This document shows positions 47,567 through 59,198 of a stretch of DNA of 64,000 bases, in pieces. The stretch is from positions 25,718-89,717 of the forward strand of contig OUQQ01000011.1 of the NCBI GenBank assembly GCA_900404475.1, in the 5' to 3' direction. Within the stretch, counting starts at the first letter, position 1. Each line of letters begins with the position of its first letter. The notes under the pieces are model-generated. The model saw only the letters and a list, made by a program, of their open reading frames with translations. It made no database searches and was not told the DNA's origin. A program made the position numbers and the translations under genes. The stretch comes from Spongospora subterranea. Taxonomy: Eukaryota > Endomyxa > Phytomyxea > Plasmodiophorida > Plasmodiophoridae.

Positions 47567-49610
47567 ATGACAATGAGCCAATCAGAGGCGGATATTGCAG
47601 CGCGACGCGCCAAGGCGCTGGCTATTGCTTCCAGGATATCGTCCAGCGTACTCGGCAAACATGCCCGCTCAGAGTCGGCATGGCCCGTCAGCGATGGATC
47701 CGGACATGGGGTCGATCGAACCAGTGCCAAAGTGTTCGTGCCCATCGATAAACAAGCAAATTATTATGGTTTGTTGGTTGGCCCTGGGGGGCAAATTCTG
47801 AAAGATCTAGAGAATAAGAGTGGTGCGACTTTATCTATTAGGGGAAAAGGTGACATATATATATATACCGTAATTATTTTCATACACGTGATTGTGCCCC
47901 TTATTTGATCTTAAATTAGACGAGAGCAAGTTCGTCGCTTCCGAAGTTTGTTTATCTGAACGTTTCTGGTTTTGAACAGGTTCTAGTGCGGACGGCAACG
48001 ATCAGTCTCCTGATGAAGGTCTCCATGTTTTCATAGAAGGTCGCGGTGAAGCGCAAGTCGCGGCTGCTGAACGATTACTTAGTGAGATGCTTTATAATCG
48101 TGAGACACAGGATGAGCAATATCGTGCGGCTGCTGAACGCAAAAACAACACTCTTCTCCTTTCCGATCGTTTATACGCATCAGATGTCGATTATCCTCCA
48201 TTTCGTGGAGCTGGCGAAAAGAGTAAGATCATAAACGTTGCGGCAAACGCTGTGGGACAAATCATTGGGCGCGGCGGTGATACGATCAAGATGCTTCAGA
48301 CCAAAACTGGCGCGTTCATTCAAGTTTCCCGTGAATCTGATCCGAGCTCAAACATGAAAACTGTGACTTTAGAGGGAACGGCGTCCCAAATCGAGCACGC
48401 AGAAGATGAGATCATGAAAATTCTTCATGAAAACGAACAGCGTGACCAAATCAGGGGTGGATCTTCGCTCGGTGGTGGTGCCGGGTTAGGTTTCAGCTCC
48501 GATAACATCACGGAAATTATTCGAATTCCTCACGATGCAGTTGGTTTGTTGATCGGAAAAGGTGGACTGACAATCAAGCAATTGCAGATGAGAACTGGCT
48601 GCAACATTCAAGTTCAACGTGATGTTGACGCGGATCCGTCAAGTATTACTCGAGATGTCACACTAAATGGAACGCCTAGACAGCTGGAAGAGGCCAAACG
48701 CGAGGTCTTGAGCCTTGTTCAAGGACATGGATCAGACATCCCTGTAGAATCGGTAATTCCTGGAATGATTGTGATTACACTCATGATTCCAGGATCATGC
48801 GTTGGTGGTATCATCGGCAGACAAGGGGAAACCATCAAAGCGATTCAGCATCGTTCCCAAGCACGTGTTCAGGTTTCCAGGGATGTGTCGTTGCCTGAAA
48901 GAGAAATCACTGTCAGCGGATCTGATCAGGCTGTTCAAATGGCTAAACTGGAAATTGAAAACATCGTTGCTGAAAGCCAAGCTCGAGAATCTGGCGACCG
49001 AAGTGATCGTCATCGTCGGTCCAACGATTCATATGATAATGGGTACCAAGACCCATATTCGAGGCAAGCGGCCACCTATGGCAGCGATCAGTATTATGGG
49101 GCAGCAGCATATGGCGCTGCTGGTTTCTATGGCGCCAATCCTTACGCGATGGGCTATGGTATGCAGCAACCTTATTACGGTGGCTATGATGCGTCAGCTT
49201 ACCCTGCGGCCACTCCTGGCACTGATGCGTCGACGGGTGAACCAGCAGCGGAATCTGCTGCTGAAGATGCTCAACCAAGTGCTGATGGCACGACTCCTGA
49301 AGATCCGAACGCAGCATCTGTTCAGCAATGGCAAGCATATTGCATGCAATATTATGCATATTACGGTCAGTATCCTCCGGAAGCGTATGGTACAGGCCAA
49401 GGAGATCCTTCAGGAGATGGCCAGACGCCAGCGGAAGGCGGTCAAGGTGATGGCCAACAGGCTGATCAGTCATCGTATGCAGGTGAGTTATCATCATCCT
49501 CATCGAAGCCCGATCGCCAAATTGATATGTTTTCAGGCACGTCATCACAGCAGAATCCCGAACATTCCGCTGCGGAGTCAAGACCAGATGACGGATCTGC
49601 AACACGGTGA
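47567..49610 (+). CDS. Four-KH-domain RNA-binding protein (SF1-type KH plus FUBP/KHSRP-like KH triplet)
   Basis: The protein begins at the ATG at 47567 (MTMSQSEADIAARRAKALAI). The first KH-like unit, interrupted by an intron near 47.85-47.98 kb, has KVFVPIDKQANYYGLLVGPG and LENKSGATLSIRGKG. The RGKG ending and the following LHVFIEGRGEAQVAAAERLL are SF1/BBP- or KHDC4-like. Three classical KH domains follow, with GXXG loops IIGRGGDTIK, LIGKGGLTIK and IIGRQGETIK. The C-terminal third is rich in Tyr, Gly, Gln and Ala (YYGGYDASAYPAA, WQAYCMQYYAYYGQYPPEAY), as in FUBP/KHSRP proteins. The likely role is pre-mRNA splicing or control of mRNA or single-stranded DNA. It is convergent with CFAP58. Confidence 0.87.
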
Positions 49611-50253
49611 TGTTCTGTCAATCTCAGCGAACTGGAGTTATTGTCTCCAGCTAAAATCTGTTTTTATTTTAATATCCCTTGCTATCCGTCCTAATCCATT
49701 CATCGCATACAGTGAAAACGCAATATGATTGCCCTCTATAATTTTTAATTTCTTGGCTCTACATTTCATAGTAAAGGTGACCTTAGCCTACTGTTGAAGA
49801 ATGCCTTTGCATCTCCGGCTTGATATTTCCTGTTACATCTGTTGCGGACGGTTTTTGGCGTTGGCAATTTCCAGATCTAAAGCTGTAAGCAGCTGCGTGC
49901 GTGTCTGTGAAGATTTTATTGACCGGTAGACAGCAATTGTAGCGCATCGCAATGGCGATTTTGGGTCAAACTTTTGCAGTTGAACCGACTCACGATCAAT
50001 TTCGGATCCGATTGTTTCGGTAAATTCGCCGCTGTTGTTCGCTGCTGCTGCATCTTGTGTATCAATTCGCCGTGTTTTCTCGACCGCACCCTTTTTTCAG
50101 GTGAAGCAAAAATCCATAGCGAACGTAAGTGGTGAAACGTCGTAGACGAAATATCATCATACTCAAAGTTGTTTGAGTGAAAATGCGAACCAGCGTTCAA
50201 TGGAAAACATGGTATGAGGCTCCAGCTCGATATATCATGTAAGTCAAGTTTTA

Positions 50254-53200
50254 TCATGCGTTGAGGTTGAAACCGCCGCCCACAAATCTATTCTGCTGTT
50301 GAATAAACTGATGTTGTTGCCGGATCAGCGGATCGTTCGGATCTATGTGTTCTCCTCGTTGCGATTCCTTCTCCAGCTGCAGTACTTTCTTCTGCTCTAG
50401 GTATTTCCGTTTGACGTCTTGCAGTTCGGCATTGACATGTGCGATCTCGAATCGGTACTCGTTCGCTTGCGCTTGCAACATGTTCATCTCGGCCGCCATT
50501 GCCTTCATTTGCCTCGTTTTATCCTTAAAACAAATTAAATCGTTTTCCATTGTTTTACCTATTTTTTTACTCTACCTTCAAAGTTTGTTGATATACACAA
50601 AGTTGTTCTGCTATTTCTGGACCTGGCTGTCTGGCCAAAATGTTTTTCAAATCCAGATATAGTTTCTGGTTCTCTTGAATTACGACGTTCTTCTCGACAA
50701 CCTCCTCGGTTTTGGCTATCAGCCGTTTTTGCAACGTCTGTATTTTTTGCAGCATCTCATACGCTTTCGGATCGCTTCCTTCAAGTTTCCTCCATCTGGA
50801 AAAACAATTAAAGGTCAGTCCATCAGGTCTTTCACCCGAGCGATTTTCTTGGACCTGTGAACGTTCATTGGTGTTTCGAGCTCTTCGGATAGCGCCGTCA
50901 CTTTTGTCCTTTCCTGTAATATCTCGATGTGTAAGTGATGCACTTCGCTCTTCAGCGCGTCCATATCGGCCAACTGCATGGTTCGCAGGGACAACATCCG
51001 ATCCATATCGGCTATATCCCTCTTCATCAGTTTGATGTCGTTCAAACGCTCCTGGTATTGGGTCTCCCCTTTGGCCAGCACCGACTCCTGGATCTTGATC
51101 TTTTCATACAGCAACGCCAGCTCGTCGTTCCGTCGTATCAGTTGCGACCCCAGTACATCCTACGACAAGGTCATGATCAAACTCAATGCCGACGGCGCTC
51201 TAGTTCGAAGGAAACCCCAACCCTTTCCGCAACAACGTCATCGTAAACCTTCTTCTGCTGCTTCTGAGCTTGTTCGGCTTCTTGCAAGGCGAACCTGAGA
51301 TTCTTAATCTCCACGTCCTGACTCGCCAATAGCTGATCGGTGCTTTCCAGAATCGTGTCCTTCTTGGCTAAGTGTTTCTTTTGCGATTTCAGTTCCTCTT
51401 TCAGACTCTTGACCTGGAAGTGCTGTTGTATGACGGCCTAGAACACATTGTAATTGTCATCCCGTTCTCATCGAATACGTTGTCCGTGATCCGACCGAAC
51501 CTCGTCTTTCTTCTGGATCTCTTCTTTCAGTTGTTCAATCTGATGGGTGATGATTTTGAACTTCTTCCTCATCTCGGATATCTCGTCTTGTACTTCCACG
51601 TACTGCTGAGAAAAGTGATTGCGATCTGCTCTGACGCTTTCGTATAGCGCCTGTTGCGCTTTCAGTTTCGCCCTCTCCTCTGCTATCTTCTTTTGAAGTT
51701 CCGTTATTTCCATGTCCTTCCCTTGCGATGCTTCCTGAGCCTAATTTTGCAAAATCACAAGAAAATAAGGGTTTTGTGAAACAACGGTTTATGTTTGTTC
51801 TCGACCTCTTCATATTTCTTTTGCCACGATATCGTGATCATCGACGCCTTCTCTTGACCGACTTCCAGATCGTGATTGCTCTTCAGCAGCTTTTCCTCGA
51901 GAAGTTTATGCGCCTTGATATCTTGTTCAAGATTCCTGCACCATTTACTCATCAGCCCGAGCAATTACAAAACAAGCTGTTCGACTTTTTGGCATCTTTA
52001 TGCGCTTTGACCAACTCAACTTGCACTTTGTTCTTATCTTTCGAGGTCTGGAACCCGATCGCTAGCCGTTTCAGCAGAACTTGTAGCTCTTTGATCGCTT
52101 TCTCATCTGAATCGGCGTGGCGTCTGAATGTGTCGATTTCCTTTGAAAATCCCAACAGTTCCGCCTTGAGAAATTCTCTCTGGCCCTCAACTTCCTAAAA
52201 AGTTCGTCCAAAGCATTTCAGTAAATCCCCGTTGACAACGAGCGATGTCGAACCTGCTTCTTTTCCGCAATCGCCTCCAAGTCTTTCGCGCCTTTCGCCA
52301 TTTTCCTCTTCAACTGCTCAATCTCGTCGCTCTTCTTCCTGATCGTCTCTGCGTTGACTTTGAGCTCCTCGTGGACGGCGTCCATCTGTTCCGTCGATCT
52401 GCTTTGTGCTTTCACATATCCCTCGATTTTTCGCTCATATTCGTCATTTTTCAGGCGCAGATCGTCTCCCACCCTCCGATATCTAGTCCAATTTTCAAAC
52501 ATCGAAGTCACGTCCAAACATGGCGCAAAGGGCGGTGACGCCGCCAAATACATACCGTTCCATGTTGATGGAATTGTCCCTGATCAGCAGTCGCAGCTGT
52601 TCCGATTCCCCTTTGACCTGCTCCAGCTCGAACGCCATCTGCTGCAGCTCAAGTTCGCGATTATCGCTGAACTCTTTTATTCCCAGCATCTCGTCCTGAA
52701 GGCGCTGTGCCCGACGACTTTCACGATCGGCATCGCTTTGCGTCTTTTTCAAATTCAGTTCCGCGTTCTCCAACGACGCCTTCAAACTGTCTTTGACCTG
52801 TCGGCAAATTTCAATCATCTCCTATCGAAAGCTTCGCTAATCTTGTACCATTTGAAATTCGTCGGCATCCTTTTTAAACCCCTCGATTTGCGCCGTTTGT
52901 GTTTGCAATGTCGAATTGAGATGGGCGATCTCCGCCGTCAGCTTCTGCTTCTCCGCCATCAGTTCGTTGACCGTGTTCTCCTGTCCAATGCTCAATCCGG
53001 CTCCTTGATCGACTAACCGACTCAGGTTGGCGATTTCCTGCTTCAGCATCGACGTGGTTTTCTTCGCGTTTTTCTCCTTCTCGTGAGCGGCGTCGACCAT
53101 CTTCCACGCCTTGTCGATTTCCTTTTTGAGTAGCTGGATTGAGTTTTGGTCCTCTTGACTCAATCTCAGTGCGGCGTGCACTTTTGCTGCATTCTGCAAT

Positions 53201-53490
53201 ATATCAGCGTTGAGCGTCCTGCACTTGTTGATCAATGATTTCTCATTATCGTGCGACTTTTTCAACGCCGAATGCAGCTTCTCATATTCCATGCGGAACG
53301 TCTTCAGTGAGTCGTCGGCCGATAGTTGCTCAAACACTTTCTTGAAGTCTCGCTCCATCGCTTCGAAGGAGCTGGCCTGAGAGGCCTCATTGCTGATGGC
53401 GTCATCCGTTGGCGCCGCCGCCTGTACAAACAACCGGTCACTCCAATTGCGTTGCCGAGATGGATTTTGATCGGGTCTTACGTCCGTCAT
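50254..53490 (-). CDS. CFAP58: CFAP58 (CCDC147), cilia- and flagella-associated coiled-coil protein
   Basis: The start is set at the ATG giving MTDVRPDQNPSRQRNWSDRL; the open frame continues further upstream without another ATG. The exons track human CFAP58 along its length: FEAMERDFKKVFEQLSADDS, YEKLHSALKKSHDNEKSLIN, DKAWKMVDAAHEKEKNAKKT, LVDQGAGLS; mid-region KLKAQQALYESVRADRNHFS; then ALLYEKIKIQESVLAKGETQ and QKIQTLQKRLIAKTEEVVEK; and LARQPGPEIAEQL near the C-terminus, ending GGGFNLNA at 50254. Almost the whole protein is coiled coil. CFAP58 is needed for axoneme and sperm-flagellum structure, so this organism very probably makes a motile flagellum. About eight short introns are present. 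Confidence 0.95.
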
Positions 53491-53544
53491 GACGTTGGGA
53501 AAACGGGTACTGATGCTGGACCTCCCGCCTGATCCTGGCGCCAC

Positions 53545-55110
53545 CTCAACCTGCTGAGGATGATTGCCAAGTACTCTGATTGATCCACAGGTCGTATATA
53601 AGTATCAGATACCAACTCGCCTTCGCAACTCAAACGAAATTTCGCTAATCGCTGGGCGCCGGCGTCTTAACCGACATCCATCGCCCGCGCTGCTGGTTCC
53701 GAATTTGTGGCCAGGTTCGGTCAATGCTCAAAATAGCCTGGCCTTTCGCACTTCACTGAATAATCGCTCTCCAGATATTCGGTTGGGTTTTCAAGATGCT
53801 GCATCGGGTGACAGTATTCCCCATCCCTGTGTAATGGCATCGGAATTATTTAAAGTATAAACGACCTGACTCGGGTTGAACGTTTTGTTGAGGTTCGATT
53901 CCTATGGTCTAATACCGATCACGCACCTGTAGCGATCAACACTATTCTATTGAGACGTTAACCGAACTCCTATTTGAACAGACTTGCTGATCTATCCAGA
54001 TGATTCTCCAAATCACACCTGAATTTGGTCATTTATCAGTTCGCAGGTACACGAATTAGACACTGGTTCATTGACAGCTGGCGATGTGATCGTTGCCATT
54101 AAAAGCAGCGGCACCTGCGGCGGGAATGGGAGATTGATTATCCCTTGATGGATCATTTGTATTTAAAGGCCGAAATGGATTCGAGAGCCACAGCATTGAC
54201 GGGCCCAGATGGTACTTGAACAGGAGGTCAAATGCTGCAATTGAGGGGAACAGAGATACCGTGCTCTAAGTGCCCCGATTGGCGTATCTGAGAACGGATA
54301 ACTCTCATGACAATGGGGGAAACACACCTGGTACAATCATAACAGGAGAAATGCCAACGGAGGAATCGATCCTTCCTGCAAACCTAACCTGACGAATAAT
54401 TGCCATTTGAAACACCCTGAGAACGAAACAACGACTTTGAGTCCTGCTCTCATTAGGAGTAGAGTTGCCGCTTGAAATGGAATACCCGAATGTGCTGTGA
54501 AGCGGAATGTTTGCGATAAACGGCGTTGTGTAAAGGCCGAGTTGGCTGGAAATGATGACCGAAACTTACGGGGCGATTTGGGGTCGGTCTATTTCCATTG
54601 TGTCGTCAAACAATCTAGACAGATCGACCTTGGTCTTGAGGATGTGGCGAATCACTTATTCCAGTCCCCGTGGCACATCTCTTCATCCACACATTTTCCA
54701 AACTTGTGACCGACATGGTTGGCTGATAAAGAGGCGGTTTGGCACTCAGTCTATCCATCAACAACTCACAAAATACAGTTCTAATCAACACCCCGTAGGG
54801 TGTTGCTGAAAACATGGCCAAAAATACTCATATTTTCAGTCAATACGGGGAAAACATCAACTGTGGGGTGTTTTCGGCGATTTTGCCCATTGATCTCGTG
54901 GTGATGCAAGCCCTCAGAGCTGTCATAGACTTGAACAAGTTCCCGTTTTTGTTTTTTTCGTGTCTGTGGGGTTCAGGCGCCGTTCAGGGCCCGTAGGTCC
55001 GCAAGGCGTCATCCTTGGCAACTTCCCAATCGTGTCGGCGCCCGGTGAGGATTGTGTTGCGTTGCCCCGGTGGCCAACACCCTAGTCGGACGCGAGGAAC
55101 CTGGGGCGGC
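53545..55110. other. Large spacer with no supported gene
   Basis: About 1.5 kb between the divergent CFAP58 and carrier genes. Small ORFs on both strands (for example 53564-53860 plus and 54615-54821 minus) show no domain. A short perfect hairpin occurs at 54787-54804. Nothing else was recognised. Confidence 0.4.
54787..54804. repeat. Short perfect hairpin
   Basis: AACACCC and GGGTGTT form a 7-bp perfect inverted repeat around the 4-nt loop CGTA. It is isolated in intergenic DNA with no adjacent T-run, and its function is unknown. Confidence 0.6.
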
Positions 55111-56067
55111 ATGGCTCACGACAATGGCACAGAGATGAGGCTGCTTCCCACAGCATTGGCCAGCTCCAGCGCCGCCTTGCTGGCCAGAATCCCGGTGCAC
55201 CCGCTAGACACGGTTAAGGCGATGCAACAGGCGTCAAGCGCCACCAACCCCTCTATCATATCCCTCTTGCGAAACACGTCAATAGTTCGTCTGTATCAGG
55301 GATTGTCTATAACATCTCTGGGATCTATTCCGGCCGGAGCTCTGTACTTTGTCACATATGAACTCGCGAAACGGCACCTCCATGGGCACAACGAGCATTT
55401 GGCACACTTCTCTGCCGGGATGATGGCTGAGACATTATCGTGTCTGATATGGCTGCCGATTGATGTTGTTAAAGAGCGGCGACAGGTTCAACTTGACCCG
55501 AAAACGTATAAATCCGACCTCGATGCGCTTCTTTCCATATACAGGAGTCGTCAAGGGATTCGCCAGCTCTATCGAGGATATTTTGCCACGTTATTGAGCT
55601 TTGGGCCGTTCACGGGGATACATTTCATGTTGTATGAAGCGCTGAAAAAACGGGTCCAACAGGATGAAAGAACCCCCCTGGGCTTATTTCAGAGCCTTCT
55701 GGTTGGTTCGGCAAGCGGTGCCACAGCAGCTGCTATTACAGCTCCTCTAGACATGGCCAAGCTACGATTGCAGGTCATCCAATTGTGCACCGTTTTCTTC
55801 TTACGATTTAGTTGGAGACGGCAGGTTCAATCTGATTCGCTTCCGTTCCGATACAGCAACGTGTTCGGTGGAATGAGGTCGATCGTGGCGTCAGATGGAT
55901 TCGTTGGGTTATTCAAAGGCGTCGGTGCCCGAATTGCTTTGTAAGTATATGGCCGGGTTCCGTCAGGACATATGTTTAACCCCATCTGGCTCAGTCATGT
56001 ACCTTCGACTGCGATCAGCATAACATTGTATGAAATGTTCAAAGTGAAGTTCCATTCTGTTTTTTAA
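55111..56067 (+). CDS. Mitochondrial carrier family (SLC25) transporter
   Basis: The ATG at 55111 gives MAHDNGTEMRLLPTALASSS. Three repeats carry the family signature P-x-D-x-x-K: HPLDTVKAMQQ, PIDVVKERRQ and PLDMAKLRLQV. Companion motifs after each odd helix include LYQGLSITSLGSIPAGALYF, LYRGYFATLLSFGPFTGIHF and LFKGVGARIAL. A short intron lies after KLRLQV (about 55.77-55.84 kb). A final one near 55.94-55.99 kb joins to VPSTAISITLYEMFKVKFHS, ending at a TAA at 56065-56067. This gives the normal ~300-residue six-helix inner-membrane carrier. The substrate cannot be read with confidence; the second-repeat text is of the S-adenosylmethionine/metal-type carrier group, but that is only suggestive. 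Confidence 0.9.
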
Positions 56068-56651
56068 TTATTTAAACCACTTGTCGAATAAACGATAAAC
56101 ACGGGGACGTTGTGTCGAACACGGTTGGTACAACAGCAATTCACCCTCTTCTCAGCTGCGCTGGCTCGATTGTTTTTTTCATCCACCGTGTCTGTTCCTC
56201 AAAGCTTTCACGATGGAAGCGCACGCAGCTGAGAACTTAGCCATGTCAACTGATAATCGCCCGTTGTCCAGAACCCAAGCAGATACCGTCAAGCGCGAGG
56301 CATTATTAGGCAGGCCAGCGTGACCGCTTAGACGCCGTTCACGATTTGTGTGTCCAACGCGTTGTCCCAGGATTGCAATCTCACTCGCTTCCCGACCACG
56401 CCGTGGCTGAATCCCAGTGTGTCAGACGACCCAGCCCTGCCGGCCGGCCGCCTGTAACCGCAATGTCCCAACGGGCGCGACAATCTCTAGAGACGCGCTC
56501 TGTTGATGCGATACCAGGTTGACAGACGCGCCCCTATACCCTATATGTGTATCGTCATGTGTAACAGTGGAGGGGTGATGATCTACCACTGGTATTCCAT
56601 TAATTAACTCCTCTTGTTAATTCATTGCCATTTGAAGCTGTTTTGGACGCG
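56068..56651. other. Spacer, nothing clear
   Basis: Contains a 37-codon ORF from 56213 with no match, and otherwise no recognisable feature. Confidence 0.4.
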
Positions 56652-57791
56652 ATGAGGAGTCGACCGAATCGGTTCGCGCCAGCGACGATCGTGGCGGCGA
56701 TTTTCGGATATCGACATAGGATACAGTTCTACAGAACATCGGTGCTGATGATGTTCGGAGTGATGGCGCTGAACGTGTTCGTCATTCTACTGTTCAATGA
56801 CGCATTCCCCTATGTATCCTGCTATCTGGTACGCCGTCAATCACATCTATGGGGTTCTGGGTAATCCATCAATGTACGACGATTGGGTTCCAGGCCGATC
56901 ACAACGATTACCTAGTGCTGAATGTTGTGCGCTGTCGGTTGAAAACGACGACCTTGAAGAGCGCAACAGAACTCATTGAACAGACTGTAAACCTTCTATC
57001 ATCCATGAAAATTCAGTACTTTTTTAACGGTGAACTTTTACTGCTGGCAATCATGCCAGGTAAGGGATCAGTTTATAATCGTTTTTTCCAATAACCATAC
57101 TGCTGTAGACTACGCCTCCTACAAACCCTTGCATGAAGACATGTCGGTTGGGATACTCCCAGCTGGGCTTGCGACATTGCAAACCACTCCATATGCGCTA
57201 CCCAAGCGGTATCACAATCAAACCCTATTCGGCCATGATGTAGAGCTGACTTCTCCTTAGATACCATTTATCTGTAATCAACAGCAAGATTCACCACGTT
57301 GGATCCAGAGACCGATCCGTTGTTGCCCGTTTAGTCGATCGCGAAACTGATCTCTACTTGGACATACACGAGTTTGTAAAAAAAACCATACTCCGCGGTA
57401 AATTGGAACACATTTAAATGCAGTTCCCTCAGGTCCCGGTTTTTGAGGATCGAGGAGAGAGTATTTATCTAAAGACAGTGTGGTCTACAAGTTGGCATCG
57501 CTGTATGGGATGTGAAAATCGTCCGGAAGATGATAGGCGTCACGTGTATGTGCCCTTCTCATGGATTATTCCGACAACAAGTTGCGAGTACCGAGGTATC
57601 TCTGCCAGCTGTCCCGCTCAATCTAAAAAACTTCTCGAATATTATTTCGATATTGATAATCCATCTACTGAGAACCGATAAATGAAGAACATCTACAATT
57701 GATCGTACACAAAAGTTGGACTCTGTATCCTGTAGATTCGCAAACATATCAAACAGTGATTCAACTGTCGAAAGGAAGACGTGGTAGGTGA
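56652..57791 (+). CDS. LicD/fukutin-like nucleotidyltransferase-fold membrane protein
   Basis: The ATG at 56652 is followed by a basic segment and one membrane span (SVLMMFGVMALNVFVILLF), so this is a likely type II Golgi membrane protein. After an intron ending at a CCAG near 56892 the text reads ATELIEQTVNLLSSMKIQYF, FNGELLLLAIMPG, then (after another intron) EDMSVGILPAGLATLQ, the position of the D-x-D catalytic motif in LicD proteins. Further on, ARLVDRETDLYLDIHEF and SWIIPTTSCEYRGISASCPA match the conserved LicD/FKRP core, with the PxxxCxxxGxxxxCP pattern. The exact DxD is degenerate (HEDMSVG). Relatives transfer phosphocholine or ribitol-phosphate to glycans. The frame stops at 57789-57791; an alternative 41-nt intron (57788-57828) would give a short different tail. 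Confidence 0.6.
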
Positions 57792-57831
57792 GTCCTTTTG
57801 ATTAATGATCATTATATCAAGTTATTAGGAC

Positions 57832-58323
57832 ATGGAACTTCTGGACTGCTGTCAAGAATTAATTTGCTGCTTTGCTTGCGCCTGGTGTTGCACTAAGGCG
57901 GTTGACAAAGTCAATGGCAAGAATAAGAACGAAAATAATCAACAATACAATAATCAATACGGCCAAGGTCAACAACTATACGATGCTCAAGGTCGCCCAG
58001 TAGTTGTGCAATACGCCCAACCCACACAATATGGTCAACCAGCGCCAAATGCTCCAGGGCCATACGGCCAACCAAGCACAATGCAATATGGCCAACCAAG
58101 CACAATGCAATATGGCCAACCTGCTTACGGCCAGGCTCCATACCCTGTTGACCAGCGGATACAGTATGGCCAACCACCGCAGCAACAACCTGTGGACAAC
58201 GCTAAAACGGTTCAATACGTCCAAGAGCCATATCCCCAGCAACAGACTTCCTCCGCCCCTGTAAATCAGCAGTCTCAACCAATCCAGGGGCAGGAAACAG
58301 TATACAAACCCAATAAAGTATAG
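57832..58323 (+). CDS. Gln/Tyr-rich prion-like protein with N-terminal cysteine cluster
   Basis: 163 residues from an ATG at 57832. The first 25 residues hold seven cysteines (MELLDCCQELICCFACAWCC), a pattern often palmitoylated or membrane-associated. The rest is low-complexity, dominated by Gln, Tyr, Pro and Asn, with YGQP-type repeats (two tandem QPSTMQYG copies). No globular domain is visible and I do not recognise the protein. It starts only 41 bp after the LicD stop on the same strand. An intron-like GTGAGT...TTATTAG segment ends 3 bp before its ATG, so it may be a separate gene or an alternative last exon. The strong composition bias in one frame supports real coding. Confidence 0.65.
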   Translation: MELLDCCQELICCFACAWCCTKAVDKVNGKNKNENNQQYNNQYGQGQQLYDAQGRPVVVQYAQPTQYGQPAPNAPGPYGQPSTMQYGQPSTMQYGQPAYGQAPYPVDQRIQYGQPPQQQPVDNAKTVQYVQEPYPQQQTSSAPVNQQSQPIQGQETVYKPNKV

Positions 58324-58386
58324 GAAACTATCAATATTTTTATACAAAAGCCGAATTAGTGACAACGATGTAGTTATAAAAACGGT

Positions 58387-58671
58387 TTGAGAGCAAATTC
58401 CGGGCGCCTACAAAGTCTCAAAACAACAGGTCAGTTCGACATAGATGGGAATGATTTGCGATTGGACGATACTATTCGTCGTGGAGATGATTATCGACAT
58501 AAGGATGCCGAGTTTGGCGATTTAGTGTATTCCAATAATTTCAGTCGAGTACAGTACGCGGTTTCGTTCATTAACAACGGTTCGGGACGTTGGCGTTAAA
58601 AGGCATTCGACTAAACACTAAATGGTATCTCACAATAACTTCCAGTCCCGACCTTCATTACCTTGTGGCCG
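58387..58671 (+). other. Possible small exons, unassigned
   Basis: A plus-strand frame to 58599 contains GQFDIDGNDLRLDDTIRRGD and YSNNFSRVQYAVSFIN. A shifted frame then reads ALKGIRLNTKWYLTITSSPD and ends HYLVAVMK just before a stop near 58671. These may be two exons of a small gene, or shadows. No family was recognised. Confidence 0.25.
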
Positions 58672-59198
58672 TTATGAAATAAATCCGATTGTCTGAAAGT
58701 CGTGGCACGAGTCGGTATGAACGACCACCACGGGAGTTTGCGATATCAGAAAATTATACAATCGATTGTCAGCGGAATATATCGATAGCGAAAGAAAAGC
58801 ATTTTTGTTAAGAATTTCCTGTCTGTACTGTTATCATGGCTAAGGGATAACGGTGGGACAAGCCGAAGCGGTCTCCTGCCGCATTATTACGACCAACGTT
58901 GATGACAAGTCGCTTAGAATTTTTCAAATCGGCCGCTTTGCATGCGCTCGCAAAGGTCAAAGAGATGTAAAAAAATTCAAAGCTAACGGATGTGATTTGG
59001 AGTTTTGTTGATGCGACGTGCATGTGGCGCTGGGCTCCGACCTCGTTGCGATTACAATAACTCTAATAAGTTTAATTATTCAAAAAATATACGATCAGGC
59101 ATTGGCATCATTATGATGCAAAGCATTCGAACATGGCGCTGCTGGATGCTTTTGCGCTTTGCAATAATTCTAGTCGCTTGCCATCTAAAGGACCTGAG
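58672..59198. other. Spacer, no supported gene
   Basis: The only frame of note, minus 58808-59023 (71 codons), has no motif. It includes the 3' side of the Sec5 gene. Confidence 0.4.

Noticed and set aside
48802..49728. Long 308-codon plus-strand ORF inside the KH gene
   Set aside because: It is a frame-shifted shadow of the KH domains and Gln-rich tail, with no domain of its own.
50345..52538. Several plus-strand ORFs opposite CFAP58, some hydrophobic
   Set aside because: They mirror coiled-coil codons on the other strand, and the CFAP58 assignment explains the region fully.
53880..53935. tRNA T-loop-like GGTTCGATTCC
   Set aside because: No paired T-arm, acceptor stem or A box at the right distance.
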